Origin: Pseudomonadota bacterium
Lineage (GTDB): Bacteria; Myxococcota_A; UBA796; UBA9615
Direction: 5' to 3'
Length of the DNA: 64,000 nucleotides
Assembly (NCBI GenBank): GCA_024229515.1
Contig: JAAESI010000216.1
Location: 1-64,000 of the forward strand
Numbering within the stretch: position 1 is the stretch's first letter; each line of letters opens with the position of its first letter. Positions 1 to 8,650 of this stretch are shown piece by piece. Position numbers and translations under genes: made by a program. A model generated the notes under the pieces. The model was not told where the DNA came from and made no database searches. It worked only from the letters and a program-made list of their open reading frames with translations.

Positions 1-49
1 ACTTCGTCTTGTACTTCAGTGTCACCTTGCTCTTTGTACGCGCGGCCAT
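1..49 (-). CDS. 5' end of an unidentified gene cut by the window edge
   Basis: Reading leftwards from an ATG at 49-47 gives MAARTKSKVTLKYKTK before the window ends. A Shine-Dalgarno-like GGAG lies about 9 bases upstream of the ATG, which supports a real start. The visible residues are basic and lysine-rich. That fits a small ribosomal or nucleic-acid-binding protein, but 16 residues are too few to name a family. Confidence 0.35.
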   Translation of the reverse strand, partial: MAARTKSKVTLKYKTK

Positions 50-271
50 CTTGGTCGTCTCCGGAGGCTGATCCTCGAGGAGCACCGTGGGCCGAGCAGG
101 CCCATCAGGTCAAGACGCCGAGCCATGCACCAACGCCGCGCTGCGGGGCCGGGTGGCGGTTCGGCGAGGAGCTCGGGAGGCGGCGCAGGCGGCGGCCTTG
201 TTCGCGAAGGCGGGGATCTCGGAGGCGTCACCGGGGTGTCGGGACCTGCACGCGCTGCGCGCGGAGCTCGC

Positions 272-3022
272 CTAGACCAGCGACCGCTCCGCCAGCGGCT
301 CCAGCGTGCCCAACTCCAGCGACAGCAGGTGCCGCAGCGTGCGGCTGAGCCGCTCCATGAAGCCGTAGTGCCGGAACGTGTGAGCCATCGCGTACATCGG
401 CACACGGTTGATGACGAGGTCCTGCAGCGACCGCCGCCACGCCAGCTTGCTGACGTCTTCGGGGATGGTCACTCCCGACGCCTCCTGAAGCGCCTGGCGG
501 TGGACCCCCACCAGGTGGCTGACCGTCGCTTCGTCGACCGAGTCGCTCAGCACGAAGGAGAGGAACTCGGCGACGTCGTGCTGCGGGAGCCCGAGGGTCG
601 CCAGCTCCCAGTCGTAGACACACAGCCGCGTGGCGCCGTCGCCGACGGGGCGGAGGCACAGGTTCCGCGGGTTGAAGTCGTTGTGGATCAGCGTGCGCGG
701 GAGCTGCTCGATCTCCCCCCACCAGTCCGTGATCGAGTTCACCAGCAGGCGGTGGTGCTTGAGGTCGTCCTTGCCGAACCAACGCGGGAACTCGTCCCAG
801 GCGTGCACCCCGAGCGCCTCCCACAGCTCGCTGCAAGCCTCCATGCGCTTGGCGGTGGGGTAGTCGGGGAGCCAGTTCTGCTCGAGCAACTCCGCCTCTT
901 TGCCGTACCAAACGGCGTGGATCTGGGCGATGCCGCGGAGGGCGGACTCGATGTCGTCCAGCGACCAGCCCGAGACGTCGTCGGCGCTGTCCATGTGGAC
1001 CATGCGCTGCAGCCGCTCCATGACGACGAGGTAGATCTCGCGCTTGGGGTCGGCATGGAGCCCGTAGATGCCGGGCACGTGCCGGGTGAACCGCTCGTCC
1101 CGCTGCGCGTAGATCTCCAGCTCCTTGGTGTGGCAGCCGCGGAAGCCGACCAGGTCGCGCACCTTCGTCCACGCGCTGCCGACCCGGGCGCCGCAGGCGG
1201 TGGCCATCGACCCCAGCATCACCAGGACTTCGTCGTCCAAGGGCTTGCTCTTGACGAGCACGTCCAGCGGATCGCGCCCCTCCAACTCGAGCTGGAAGGG
1301 GAAGAGGCCGACGAGCTTGTCCACCTTCCGGGCGGTGAGCTCCGTGATGATCGAGCTGCCGAGCTTGGCGATCACCGGCACCGCCTTGGTGACCGTGACG
1401 GACGGGTCTTCGATCGCGGGCCGCAGCAGGTTCGTGAAGAACGGCGCGGTCATCTCGCGGGCGGTGAAGAACCGGACCGGGTGGTTGCGCCCCATCTTCT
1501 CGTGGGCGGTGGCGAACTGCCCCGAGGCGATCGCCGACAGCGTGCTCAGGTCCAGCGCGAGGCAGAAGCCGGCGATGATCTCGGCCAGCCGGTGGGCCTT
1601 GCCCGGCCCCGCGCAGCCGAGCATCTCCAGGAACTCCCACTGGGTGGGGAGCGCCGTGCCGCCCCCGACCGTACCCACGATCAGGCTGGGCAGCATGATC
1701 GACGCGTAGACGCCGCCGTCGTCCGCCGGCATCAGGTGCAGCTGGCCGAGGCTGGACTCGTGCACGCACGCGATGTCCTGCCCGGTCGCCGTGAACATCG
1801 CCCCGATCACGTTGGCGATGTTGATGTTGAAGCCGACCATGCCGATGCCGACGGAGCCCGCGAGGAAGCCCTGGTTCGTCTTGAGCAGCTGCTCGGGGGA
1901 GACCTTGAGGACCTTGGTGCAGGCCTCCCGGGTCAGCAGCGCCTCGGCGGTGACGCGGGTGCCGCGGCCCTGGATCAAGGAGGCGAAGTTCACCTTCTTG
2001 TCGCCGCTCATGTTGGCTTCGATGATGAAGTTCTCGAAGCGGATGTGGTTGAAGGACTGCAGCTCCTTCATCACCCACTGACACGCCCGCCAGGTGCAGG
2101 TCGTGGTCATGTTCTGGCCGGCCGCGTCCCCGGTCTCGTACAGGAAGCTGACGTGGACCATGTTGCCCATCAGCTTCGGCTCGATGGACACCAGCTTGGC
2201 ATGGCGGCTGACCTTGGTCGTCTGCTCCCGAATCTCGGCCACGTGGTCGCGGATCCAGTTCACGAACAGCAGCGCCCCGCGCATGTCCGACAGCACGAAC
2301 AGGGGGACCCGCATCATCCGCTGCTGCACGACCCGGGTGGTGACCCCGCCCGACTGGGAGATCGCGCGCGCCCCCCGGGTGGCGGAGGCGACCAGCGCCC
2401 CCTCGGTCGTCGCCAACGGCGCGTAGAGCATTCCCCGCGCCTCGGTGCCCCGGAAGTACAGTGGACCGGCGAGCCCCACGGGGATCTCGACGGCGCCGAA
2501 GAAGTTCTCGATGTTGCCGGTGAGCTTCTCCGCCCGCAGGCGCGTAGTCGCCGCGTGCTCCAGGGGCGCGCCGCTGATCTGCCGGGCGTAGGCGAGGCGT
2601 TCGAGGCGAGCCTCCTCGGTGTAGACGCCGCGCGCCGGGATCCGCGGCGGGTCCACGAGCGAGTCCTCGTCCAGCGCCAGCAGCGAACTCTCGCCCTGAT
2701 CGAGGTCGTCCAGGGCCATCCACAGCGCTGCCCGCGCGCCCGGGTTGGTGGGCTCGAAGCGGAGGCTGATCGAGCCGTCGGTCTCGATCCGGACCTGCTT
2801 CAGGGCGAGCACGCCGATCATCGCGAACGGCTCCGCGACGAAGCGAAGCTGTGTCTCCGTGACCCGTGTGCCTTCGACCCAGACTTGGTCGACGTCGTCG
2901 GGCGCCTCGACGCGGAGGTGCTCCTTGGAGAGTTCGAGCAGGCGCCCGCTCAGCTTCCGGCCGGCGAGGCGGAAGTGGGCGGACAGCTCCTCTTCGGGAC
3001 CGAATTCGAGGTAGCGGCTCAC
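272..3022 (-). CDS. Class I HMG-CoA reductase fused to a C-terminal APH/choline-kinase-like domain
   Basis: This 916-residue protein joins two enzymes. An N-terminal stretch of about 120 residues is faintly PilZ-like. It is followed by an HMG-CoA reductase domain (about residues 130-560), which in this family makes mevalonate from HMG-CoA with NADPH. All four expected catalytic residues are present: Glu in ATTEGALVAS (about 205), Lys in MSGDKKVNF (about 338), Asp in TGQDIA (about 413) and His in TAHEKMGRN (about 506). GTVGGGT and ENFFGAVEIPVGLAGPL are also present. The C-terminal 330 residues carry LIHNDFNPRNL (about 778) and VYDWE, the catalytic loop and metal site of aminoglycoside/choline/homoserine kinase-like enzymes. 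The GTG start at 3022 overlaps the upstream stop as GTGA and has AGGAG 9 bases upstream. It is the last gene of the operon. The kinase substrate is unknown; mevalonate or a lipid head group is inference. Confidence 0.9.
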   Translation of the reverse strand: MSRYLEFGPEEELSAHFRLAGRKLSGRLLELSKEHLRVEAPDDVDQVWVEGTRVTETQLRFVAEPFAMIGVLALKQVRIETDGSISLRFEPTNPGARAALWMALDDLDQGESSLLALDEDSLVDPPRIPARGVYTEEARLERLAYARQISGAPLEHAATTRLRAEKLTGNIENFFGAVEIPVGLAGPLYFRGTEARGMLYAPLATTEGALVASATRGARAISQSGGVTTRVVQQRMMRVPLFVLSDMRGALLFVNWIRDHVAEIREQTTKVSRHAKLVSIEPKLMGNMVHVSFLYETGDAAGQNMTTTCTWRACQWVMKELQSFNHIRFENFIIEANMSGDKKVNFASLIQGRGTRVTAEALLTREACTKVLKVSPEQLLKTNQGFLAGSVGIGMVGFNINIANVIGAMFTATGQDIACVHESSLGQLHLMPADDGGVYASIMLPSLIVGTVGGGTALPTQWEFLEMLGCAGPGKAHRLAEIIAGFCLALDLSTLSAIASGQFATAHEKMGRNHPVRFFTAREMTAPFFTNLLRPAIEDPSVTVTKAVPVIAKLGSSIITELTARKVDKLVGLFPFQLELEGRDPLDVLVKSKPLDDEVLVMLGSMATACGARVGSAWTKVRDLVGFRGCHTKELEIYAQRDERFTRHVPGIYGLHADPKREIYLVVMERLQRMVHMDSADDVSGWSLDDIESALRGIAQIHAVWYGKEAELLEQNWLPDYPTAKRMEACSELWEALGVHAWDEFPRWFGKDDLKHHRLLVNSITDWWGEIEQLPRTLIHNDFNPRNLCLRPVGDGATRLCVYDWELATLGLPQHDVAEFLSFVLSDSVDEATVSHLVGVHRQALQEASGVTIPEDVSKLAWRRSLQDLVINRVPMYAMAHTFRHYGFMERLSRTLRHLLSLELGTLEPLAERSLV

Positions 3023-5259
3023 GCGGGTGCTCTCCTGGGGAACCATCGAAGCAGAAGGGGCAGGATGATCAAGTCGGCGTAGAGCGCCGCCACCGCGGCG
3101 ACCGACGTCAGCAACCCGAACGCGACCACGGTCTTGACCTCCGCGAGCATCAGGACCGGGTAGCCGATCACCAGCAGCAGGGTGGTGACGACCGCGGGCA
3201 CGCCGGCGTGGCGGTGGGTGTGGGCCACCGCCGCGTCCCAGTCCTTGCCGTCGAGCTCGGCTTCCCGCCAATGCAGCAGGAAGTGCACGGTGTCGTCGAT
3301 GGAGACGCCGATGACGATGGCCGCGACCGTCGCCGTGGCGATGTCGAGGTGGATGCCGGTGACCCCCATCACGCCCATCATCACGACCACCGGGAAGACG
3401 TTGGGGACCAGCGAGATCAGGGCCAGCCGCAGCGACCGCAGCCACAGCAGCATCAGCACGAAGATGATGGTGAGGGCGCCGAAGAAGCCGCGGATCTGCG
3501 AGCTCATCGCGTAGTCGACGATCTTCGAATACAGCGGTGGGTAGCCGGCGACCTGCACCGTCCCGAGGTCCCCGATCGCCTCGTCGGCCAGCGTCTGGAG
3601 CTCCGCCAGCAGCACCTCCAGCTCCCTGGCACTCATCATCGTTCCGACCAGGGTGACCCGGCCGAGGCTCGCGTCCTCGGTCTGCAGGGGGGCGAGGAAG
3701 TTGTCGCCGAAGTCCTCGTCGGTGCGGTCCCAGGTGAAGCCCTGGATCTCCAAGAGCAGGCGCAGCTGGGCGATCAGGTCGGGGGCGAGGGGGCCCGTGT
3801 GGCCGAGCACGTCGGCCATGCGGCGGTAGATCGTGTGCAGGCCGTAGCCGTCGTGCACCTGCGGGAGCTCGCGGGCGGACGCCTCGAAGGCGCGGGTGGC
3901 GGCCAGGATCTCCGCGGAGTCCACGCGCCCGCCGTCCGCCGGGGCCACGAGGAAGTCGAGCACCGAGTAGGGGCCCCACGTCGCCTCGATCGCCTCGTGG
4001 TCGGTGACCACCACGTGATCGTCGGGCAGGTAGCCGATGGTGTACGTGTCGGTCACCACCCGGGTGGCTCCCGCGATCGACAGCGTCAGCAGCACCGCGG
4101 TCAGACCCAACAGGAGCGGCCGGCGCTCCCGCAGGGCCCCCCCGATGGCGTCCAGTTGGCCGTGGATGGCGCGGTTCCGGGGCAGCTTCCACCCTTCCGG
4201 CAGCGACACCAGCGCGGGCGCCATGAGCACCAGCGACGCGATGAACGCGGCCCCCACGCCGAGCGCCGCGAAGCCTCCCAGGTGGCGGATCACGGCCATC
4301 GGCGAGCCCAGCAGCGCGGCGAACCCCGCCATCGTCGTCAGCGACGTGATCAGGCAGGGGACGAAGATGCGCGACAGCGCGGCGGCGACGACCTCGTGGC
4401 GGGGCGCGCCGGGGCGGGCCTCCTGCTCCTCGACGAAGGCGGCGGGGAAGTGCACTGCGTCGGCGAGGCCGAGCACGATGATCAGCGTCGGGAGCACGAC
4501 CGTGACCATGTTCAGCTGGTGGCCGGCGTAGCCGTAGATGCCCAGGGCGACGAGGGTGCCGATGCTGACCACGCCCATCGCCGCGAGCACGAGCCGCCAG
4601 GAGCGGAACAGCCAGCCCATCGCGATGAAGATCAGCAGGTAGCCCAGCCCCACGAAGAGCCCGAAGTCGTGCTGCGTGATGAGGTTGAGGCCCGAGTAGA
4701 TGATGCCGATGCCGCCGACGTGGCCGGCGTTCCCGAGCTCGGCGCGCACGTCCTGGATCTGACCCACGATGGCGTCGCGGCGGGCGTCGAAGTCGGCCAT
4801 CGCGGCCATCTCGACGTGCAGCATCGCCTGGCTTCCGTCCGCGGAGATCAGCCGCCCTTCGAACAGGGGGTTGCCGACCATGCGCTCCAGGCCGCCGGCC
4901 AGGGCGGTGTCGAACCGCACGCCGTCTTCGATGCGCCAGGCGTCGCGCATCGTGAGGATCGAATGCACGCGGGCGACCCCGTCGATCGCTTCGAGTCGCG
5001 CCGTCAGGTCCCGCAGGTGGTCGAGCCCCTCGTCCGAGAGCGCGCCGCCGGGGGACTCCACCAGGAGCAGGGCGACCTCGTCGTTGCCGAACTGCTCCTG
5101 GAAGACGTTGTACTGCTGCAGGGCCGGGTCCGACTCGAGGAACCAGACGGTCAGGGCGTTGTCGGGCACCGCGCTGGCGCCGGCTCCCGGGAGCATGGCC
5201 GCCGTGGCCAGCAGCAGCGCTGCGAGCGCGAACCAGCGGTACCGGATCAGGGTCGTCAA
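3019..5259 (-). CDS. RND/MMPL-family membrane exporter
   Basis: A 746-residue polytopic protein with a signal-anchor-like first helix (residues 7-28). A large extracytoplasmic loop (about 30-190) follows, then a membrane cluster (about 195-340). A second helix, loop and membrane cluster (about 385-735) repeat the arrangement. This duplicated layout is that of the RND superfamily, in the branch that includes MMPL and HpnN-like lipid and hopanoid exporters, which usually work in the inner membrane on hydrophobic substrates. The TTG start at 5259 overlaps the upstream stop as TTGA and has GAGG 7-8 bases upstream. Its place between a lipid head-group enzyme and HMG-CoA reductase suggests it moves a lipid. 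No membrane-fusion or outer-membrane partner is adjacent. Confidence 0.85.
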   Translation of the reverse strand: MTTLIRYRWFALAALLLATAAMLPGAGASAVPDNALTVWFLESDPALQQYNVFQEQFGNDEVALLLVESPGGALSDEGLDHLRDLTARLEAIDGVARVHSILTMRDAWRIEDGVRFDTALAGGLERMVGNPLFEGRLISADGSQAMLHVEMAAMADFDARRDAIVGQIQDVRAELGNAGHVGGIGIIYSGLNLITQHDFGLFVGLGYLLIFIAMGWLFRSWRLVLAAMGVVSIGTLVALGIYGYAGHQLNMVTVVLPTLIIVLGLADAVHFPAAFVEEQEARPGAPRHEVVAAALSRIFVPCLITSLTTMAGFAALLGSPMAVIRHLGGFAALGVGAAFIASLVLMAPALVSLPEGWKLPRNRAIHGQLDAIGGALRERRPLLLGLTAVLLTLSIAGATRVVTDTYTIGYLPDDHVVVTDHEAIEATWGPYSVLDFLVAPADGGRVDSAEILAATRAFEASARELPQVHDGYGLHTIYRRMADVLGHTGPLAPDLIAQLRLLLEIQGFTWDRTDEDFGDNFLAPLQTEDASLGRVTLVGTMMSARELEVLLAELQTLADEAIGDLGTVQVAGYPPLYSKIVDYAMSSQIRGFFGALTIIFVLMLLWLRSLRLALISLVPNVFPVVVMMGVMGVTGIHLDIATATVAAIVIGVSIDDTVHFLLHWREAELDGKDWDAAVAHTHRHAGVPAVVTTLLLVIGYPVLMLAEVKTVVAFGLLTSVAAVAALYADLIILPLLLRWFPRRAPA

Positions 5260-6353
5260 CCGCTGACCTCACCCAGGTGGAAGGAGCGGTAGAACCAGGA
5301 GCGGTCGCCTTCCCACAGGCTGTCGGCGAGGCCGTCCAGCGGGGTCAGCGCGCCCTTCACCGGGCGGGGCACGAGCAGGCACCACCAGGCGAGCCGTCCC
5401 CCGGGGCGGAAGGCGGCGGCGAGGCCCGCGAGCACGTCGGCCGCGAGTTCCGGGCTCATGTACTCGAACATGTCGGAGAAGGCGCCCTTGTCGAAGGGGC
5501 CGTACTGGCTGAGCACCTGCTCCATCTGACCGGTGACGACCCGGACGCGGGCGGCGGCGAGCCGGAGCGCTTCGAAGTTGCTCGGTCGCAGGTAGGCGGG
5601 GCCGGACTCCAGCGGGCCGTACGAGCCGCTCAGGAACGCGCGCACGTAGAAGTTGTCGCGCAGCCGCGTGTGGGTCATCGCCCAGGTGAACCGGCGGAGG
5701 AAGTAGCCGCCGACGTCGCCGTCCTGCACGTGCCGGAACTGGGCCGGGTCGCGGCCGTTGGCGGCCATCTGCTCGCGGCCGAAGTACCAGGAGAAGCGCT
5801 CCTCGAAGTCGGCGGTGAGGCCCTCGCCGAGGAACAAGGTCGCTTGAGCCTCGACGGTAGTGGCCCGTACGAGCCGGTCGAACAGATCATCCGGCCAGAG
5901 CTCGGCGAGGTGCGCGCGGGCGAAGCCGAGGATGTAGGTCTCGAGCCGGCCGGCGAAGACGACGCCTCCTTCGAGCAGGTCGAGGTGCTCGTCCCAGAAC
6001 GCGGCGGCGTCGGCCGGCAGGTCGTCCCGGAGGGCCCGGTAGTGCTCCCGGGGCGCCCCGTCGGCGAGGCCGAGCACGCCGACGAGTCGCTCGTACGAGC
6101 CGGTGCGGACCGCCGCGAGCTTCAGCTCGAGCAGCGCGGTCTGGGCCGGGTTCATGTCCACGGCGGTGACGGTGTTGGCGCCGGCGAGGCCGAGGCTGAG
6201 CACGTTGTCGCCGGCGCTGCAGATGCAGAGCACGTCGTCGGTGGGGGCGATGCGCAGCCCCTGGCGGAGGAGCTCGTCGTCCTCCCACACCATGGAGTAG
6301 CGGAGGGTCGCCTGGGACAGCAGGTCCCCGACTTCGGATCGAAGATCACTCAT
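5256..6353 (-). CDS. BtaA-like (DUF3419) S-adenosylmethionine:diacylglycerol 3-amino-3-carboxypropyltransferase
   Basis: The 365-residue product has the DUF3419 signature: YSMVWEDDELLRQGL near residue 19, then the SAM-site strand CICSAGDNVLSLG near residue 43 and an acidic strand AVDMNP. In characterised members (BtaA), the enzyme moves the 3-amino-3-carboxypropyl group of SAM to diacylglycerol, giving the homoserine lipid precursor of betaine lipids. The ATG start overlaps the upstream ligase stop (ATGA), and the end overlaps the exporter start. No BtaB-like N-methyltransferase lies beside it, so the lipid may stay unmethylated or be finished elsewhere. The substrate could also be a prenyl-lipid rather than diacylglycerol. 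Confidence 0.8.
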   Translation of the reverse strand: MSDLRSEVGDLLSQATLRYSMVWEDDELLRQGLRIAPTDDVLCICSAGDNVLSLGLAGANTVTAVDMNPAQTALLELKLAAVRTGSYERLVGVLGLADGAPREHYRALRDDLPADAAAFWDEHLDLLEGGVVFAGRLETYILGFARAHLAELWPDDLFDRLVRATTVEAQATLFLGEGLTADFEERFSWYFGREQMAANGRDPAQFRHVQDGDVGGYFLRRFTWAMTHTRLRDNFYVRAFLSGSYGPLESGPAYLRPSNFEALRLAAARVRVVTGQMEQVLSQYGPFDKGAFSDMFEYMSPELAADVLAGLAAAFRPGGRLAWWCLLVPRPVKGALTPLDGLADSLWEGDRSWFYRSFHLGEVSG

Positions 6354-7945
6354 GCGTTCAGTCGCTCCCGCAGCCCGACCCGGTCGATCTTGCTGTTGTG
6401 CCGAGGATCCACCGGGATGGCCTCCACCGTCCAGACCACGAACCCTTCCTGCTTCCGGCGGGACAACTCATCGCGCACGCTCTCCTGCACGACGTCGAGG
6501 TCGGCCCCGGGCGCGGGTTGGATGACGATCGTGGGCGCCGCGTCCAGCTGCAGGGCGCACGCGCGGGCGACGCCGTCGAGTTGATCCAGCGCCTCCTCCA
6601 GGGGGTAGGGGTGCACGACGCGGTCCCCCACATGGACCAGGTCCTTGACCCGCCCGGTCAGCCACAGCCGGCCCTGGGGGTCCCACCGGGCCACGTCGCC
6701 GGTGCGATGCCAGACGCTGCCGTCGCGCTCGAAGAGCTTGTTCGCGCGGGTCGCTTCCTCGTCGTCGAGGTAGCCCCGGTTGACGTGGGGTCCGCGCACG
6801 ATGAGCTCGCCGGACTCGCCGGTGCCCGCGAGGAAGGGCGTCACCGACTCCGGTCCCAGATCGACCGGCACCGGCTCGGGGAGGTTCACCAGTTCGACCT
6901 CGGCGTGTTCGGCGGGGGTGCCCACGAGCACGCCCTCGCCGACCGCGCCGAGCACGTCGTCGAAGTCCACGCTCGCGATCGGCTCGGCCTCGGTGGAGCC
7001 GTAGAGCACCAGGCCGCGGACGCGGGGGAGGGTGACGCCGACTCGGGCGCAGAGCTCGCGGGAGACCCGGGCGCCGCCCACGCCCACCGCGGCGAGGGTC
7101 GCCGGTGGCTCCGAGGTGCCGTCCTCGAGGCCGTCCAGCAGGCGCGCGATGTAGGCCGGAGCGCCGCTCATCCGGGTGACCCCGTGCAGGGCGGCCCAGG
7201 CCCAGACGGTCTTGGCGTCCGCTTCGGCGACGGCGCGGAAGTCGACCGGGGGGAGCACGGTGGGGATGCCGCAGCAGAGGTTGTGCAGCGTCACCACGGG
7301 GAAGCAGGGCATGTCGACTTCGCCCGGTTCGGCGGGGAAGTGCTCGGCCAGTGCGAGGTGCTGGGCGGTCAGCAGGGCGTGGGTGCGGTCGGCCCCCTTG
7401 GGGCGCCCGGTGCTGCCGGAGGTGAAGGTGATGAGGGCGTGCTCGTCGGCGTCCACGTCCACCGTGGCGGGGGTGCTATCAGGCTGTGCTAGCATGCGCC
7501 CGGCGGAGCGCATGAACAGGCCATGGGAGTCGACCGAGTACTTCTTGAGGCCCCACAGGGTGGGGATCCACCAGCGGTGCTTGAGGAGGGCGTGGATCGA
7601 GACGATCCCCTTGGCCCGGGACGCCTTCATCGCCGACAGCACCTTCTTGGTCCCCATGCCGGTGTCGATGAGCACGGCGGCCATGCCGGAGGCGAGCAGG
7701 CCGAGGACCAGGGAGTACAGATCGAGCCGGACCGGGAACATCACGATGACGCGGTCGCCGCGCCGGAACCCCTGTTTGTGCAGCGCCGCCTGGACCGCGC
7801 CGATGCGCTGGGCCAGTTGACCGTAGGTGACGGTGATCGACTGGTGCACGCCGTGCTCGTCCCAGGAGAACGGGAGCACCAGCGCGGTGCCCTCGGGCGG
7901 GTGCGCGAGGATGCGGTCGACGAAGTTGGCGGGGCCGTCGGGCAC
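6350..7945 (-). CDS. OleC-like AMP-dependent synthetase/ligase
   Basis: This 531-residue adenylate-forming enzyme has the AMP-binding P-loop ITFTSGSTGRPKG near residue 171, the LYGSTEAEP motif, the hinge region TGDVARWDPQGRLWLTGR, and a short C-terminal lid. The stretch AAVLIDTGMG, with spacing like that of OleC-type beta-lactone synthetases and related fatty-acyl ligases, puts it in that branch rather than among generic acyl-CoA synthetases. It would activate a carboxylate (fatty acid or beta-hydroxy acid) with ATP. The GTG start at 7945 lies 16 bases after the stop of the upstream lipoprotein gene. No OleA, OleB or OleD partner is present, so olefin synthesis is not indicated. Confidence 0.85.
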   Translation of the reverse strand: MPDGPANFVDRILAHPPEGTALVLPFSWDEHGVHQSITVTYGQLAQRIGAVQAALHKQGFRRGDRVIVMFPVRLDLYSLVLGLLASGMAAVLIDTGMGTKKVLSAMKASRAKGIVSIHALLKHRWWIPTLWGLKKYSVDSHGLFMRSAGRMLAQPDSTPATVDVDADEHALITFTSGSTGRPKGADRTHALLTAQHLALAEHFPAEPGEVDMPCFPVVTLHNLCCGIPTVLPPVDFRAVAEADAKTVWAWAALHGVTRMSGAPAYIARLLDGLEDGTSEPPATLAAVGVGGARVSRELCARVGVTLPRVRGLVLYGSTEAEPIASVDFDDVLGAVGEGVLVGTPAEHAEVELVNLPEPVPVDLGPESVTPFLAGTGESGELIVRGPHVNRGYLDDEEATRANKLFERDGSVWHRTGDVARWDPQGRLWLTGRVKDLVHVGDRVVHPYPLEEALDQLDGVARACALQLDAAPTIVIQPAPGADLDVVQESVRDELSRRKQEGFVVWTVEAIPVDPRHNSKIDRVGLRERLNA

Positions 7946-7961
7946 GGGTCCCGGAGCGTAC

Positions 7962-8641
7962 CTAGTGGGGCGGGGCGAGGTACGGGAACGACGGCTGGAA
8001 GGCGACGTCGTTGGCGACCGGGTTGAGGCCGACCAGGATGTAGGGGTCGTGGACCGAGAGGTCGAGCAGAATGATGCTCAGGGTCAGGTCGACGACGGGG
8101 TCCGTCAGCGTGCGGCCGTTCGGGTACCCCGAGGGCTGGGTGAGGTCGAGCAGCAGGCTGTCCGGGATGATCAAGGGGCTGGTCTGGAGGGTGCACGCGA
8201 AGGGCTCGCACGGAGTCAGGCCGAACAACTCGAGTTCTGCGGCGAAGATCAGGTTGTACTGCTCGATGGACGCGAGGATCTCCTCCACGAAGTACGCGTC
8301 TACGTCGTCCTGGGGTCGGCCTCGTTGTAGTCGTCCTTCGACAGGATCAGGAGCGTGTTCGTCAGGGGGGTGCCGACCCGATCGCGCCGGGAATAGCTGG
8401 CGGGCGAGTTGGTGGCGAACACGAAGTCATCGGCCGCGTCGTCGTCGTCGGATGCGTCGTCGTCGTCGGATGCGTCGTCAGCGTCGGTGGCGTCGTCGTC
8501 GTCGGTTGCGTCGTCGTCATCGGAGGACGCGGCGCTGTCATCGTCGTCGCCACCGCCGCCTCGTCGGGTCGGGGGACAGGCCAGCAGGAGGCTGAGGAGG
8601 GACAGCAGGGCCGCCCAGGTGATCAGGGTGCGCAGGGTCAT
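7962..8641 (-). pseudogene. D4-linker lipoprotein, interrupted by one frameshift
   Basis: The ATG at 8641 sits 5 bases after AGGAGG and opens a lipoprotein signal peptide ending in LLLACPP. A long acidic linker built from DDDDAT/DDDDAS-type units follows. The first reading frame stops at 8300 after YNEADPRTT. A second frame, open upstream of 8288, continues with DDVDAYFVEEILASIEQYN and runs to 7962. Adding one C to the C4 tract at 8312-8315 (coding strand) joins the two frames into one product of about 226 residues. Either the gene has a real -1 frameshift or the tract was miscalled. The soluble domain is not recognised. It lies between the DUF4331 gene and the ligase in one transcription unit. 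Confidence 0.7.
8433..8552 (-). repeat. Trinucleotide-rich tract encoding a DDDDA/DDDDS linker
   Basis: On the plus strand the tract reads as repeated GTCGTCGTCGTC blocks separated by GGATGC, GGTGGC or GGTTGC. On the coding strand it gives runs of four aspartates spaced by A/S/T. It forms the flexible acidic spacer directly after the lipidated cysteine. Confidence 0.8.
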
Positions 8642-8650
8642 CACCACCTC

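Noticed and set aside
87-275. Possible 62-codon plus-strand gene ending AGISEASPGCRDLHALRAELA
   Set aside because: The end looks protein-like, but the first half is low-complexity with no clear start signal and no family match. Support is too weak for a feature.
125-3082. Long open frame on the plus strand opposite the HMG-CoA reductase gene
   Set aside because: It is an antisense shadow typical of high-GC coding DNA: rich in Arg, Ala, Gly, without a recognisable domain, while the minus strand encodes a full enzyme.
272-5272. A single 1666-residue minus-strand frame through the exporter and HMG-CoA reductase genes
   Set aside because: The first 740 codons are out of frame with the exporter and low in complexity. 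The real start is the GTG at 3022 with its own ribosome-binding site.
8433-8552. Regular GTCGTC spacing resembling a short CRISPR-like or VNTR array
   Set aside because: The units are coding, in frame with a lipoprotein, and lack unique spacers.
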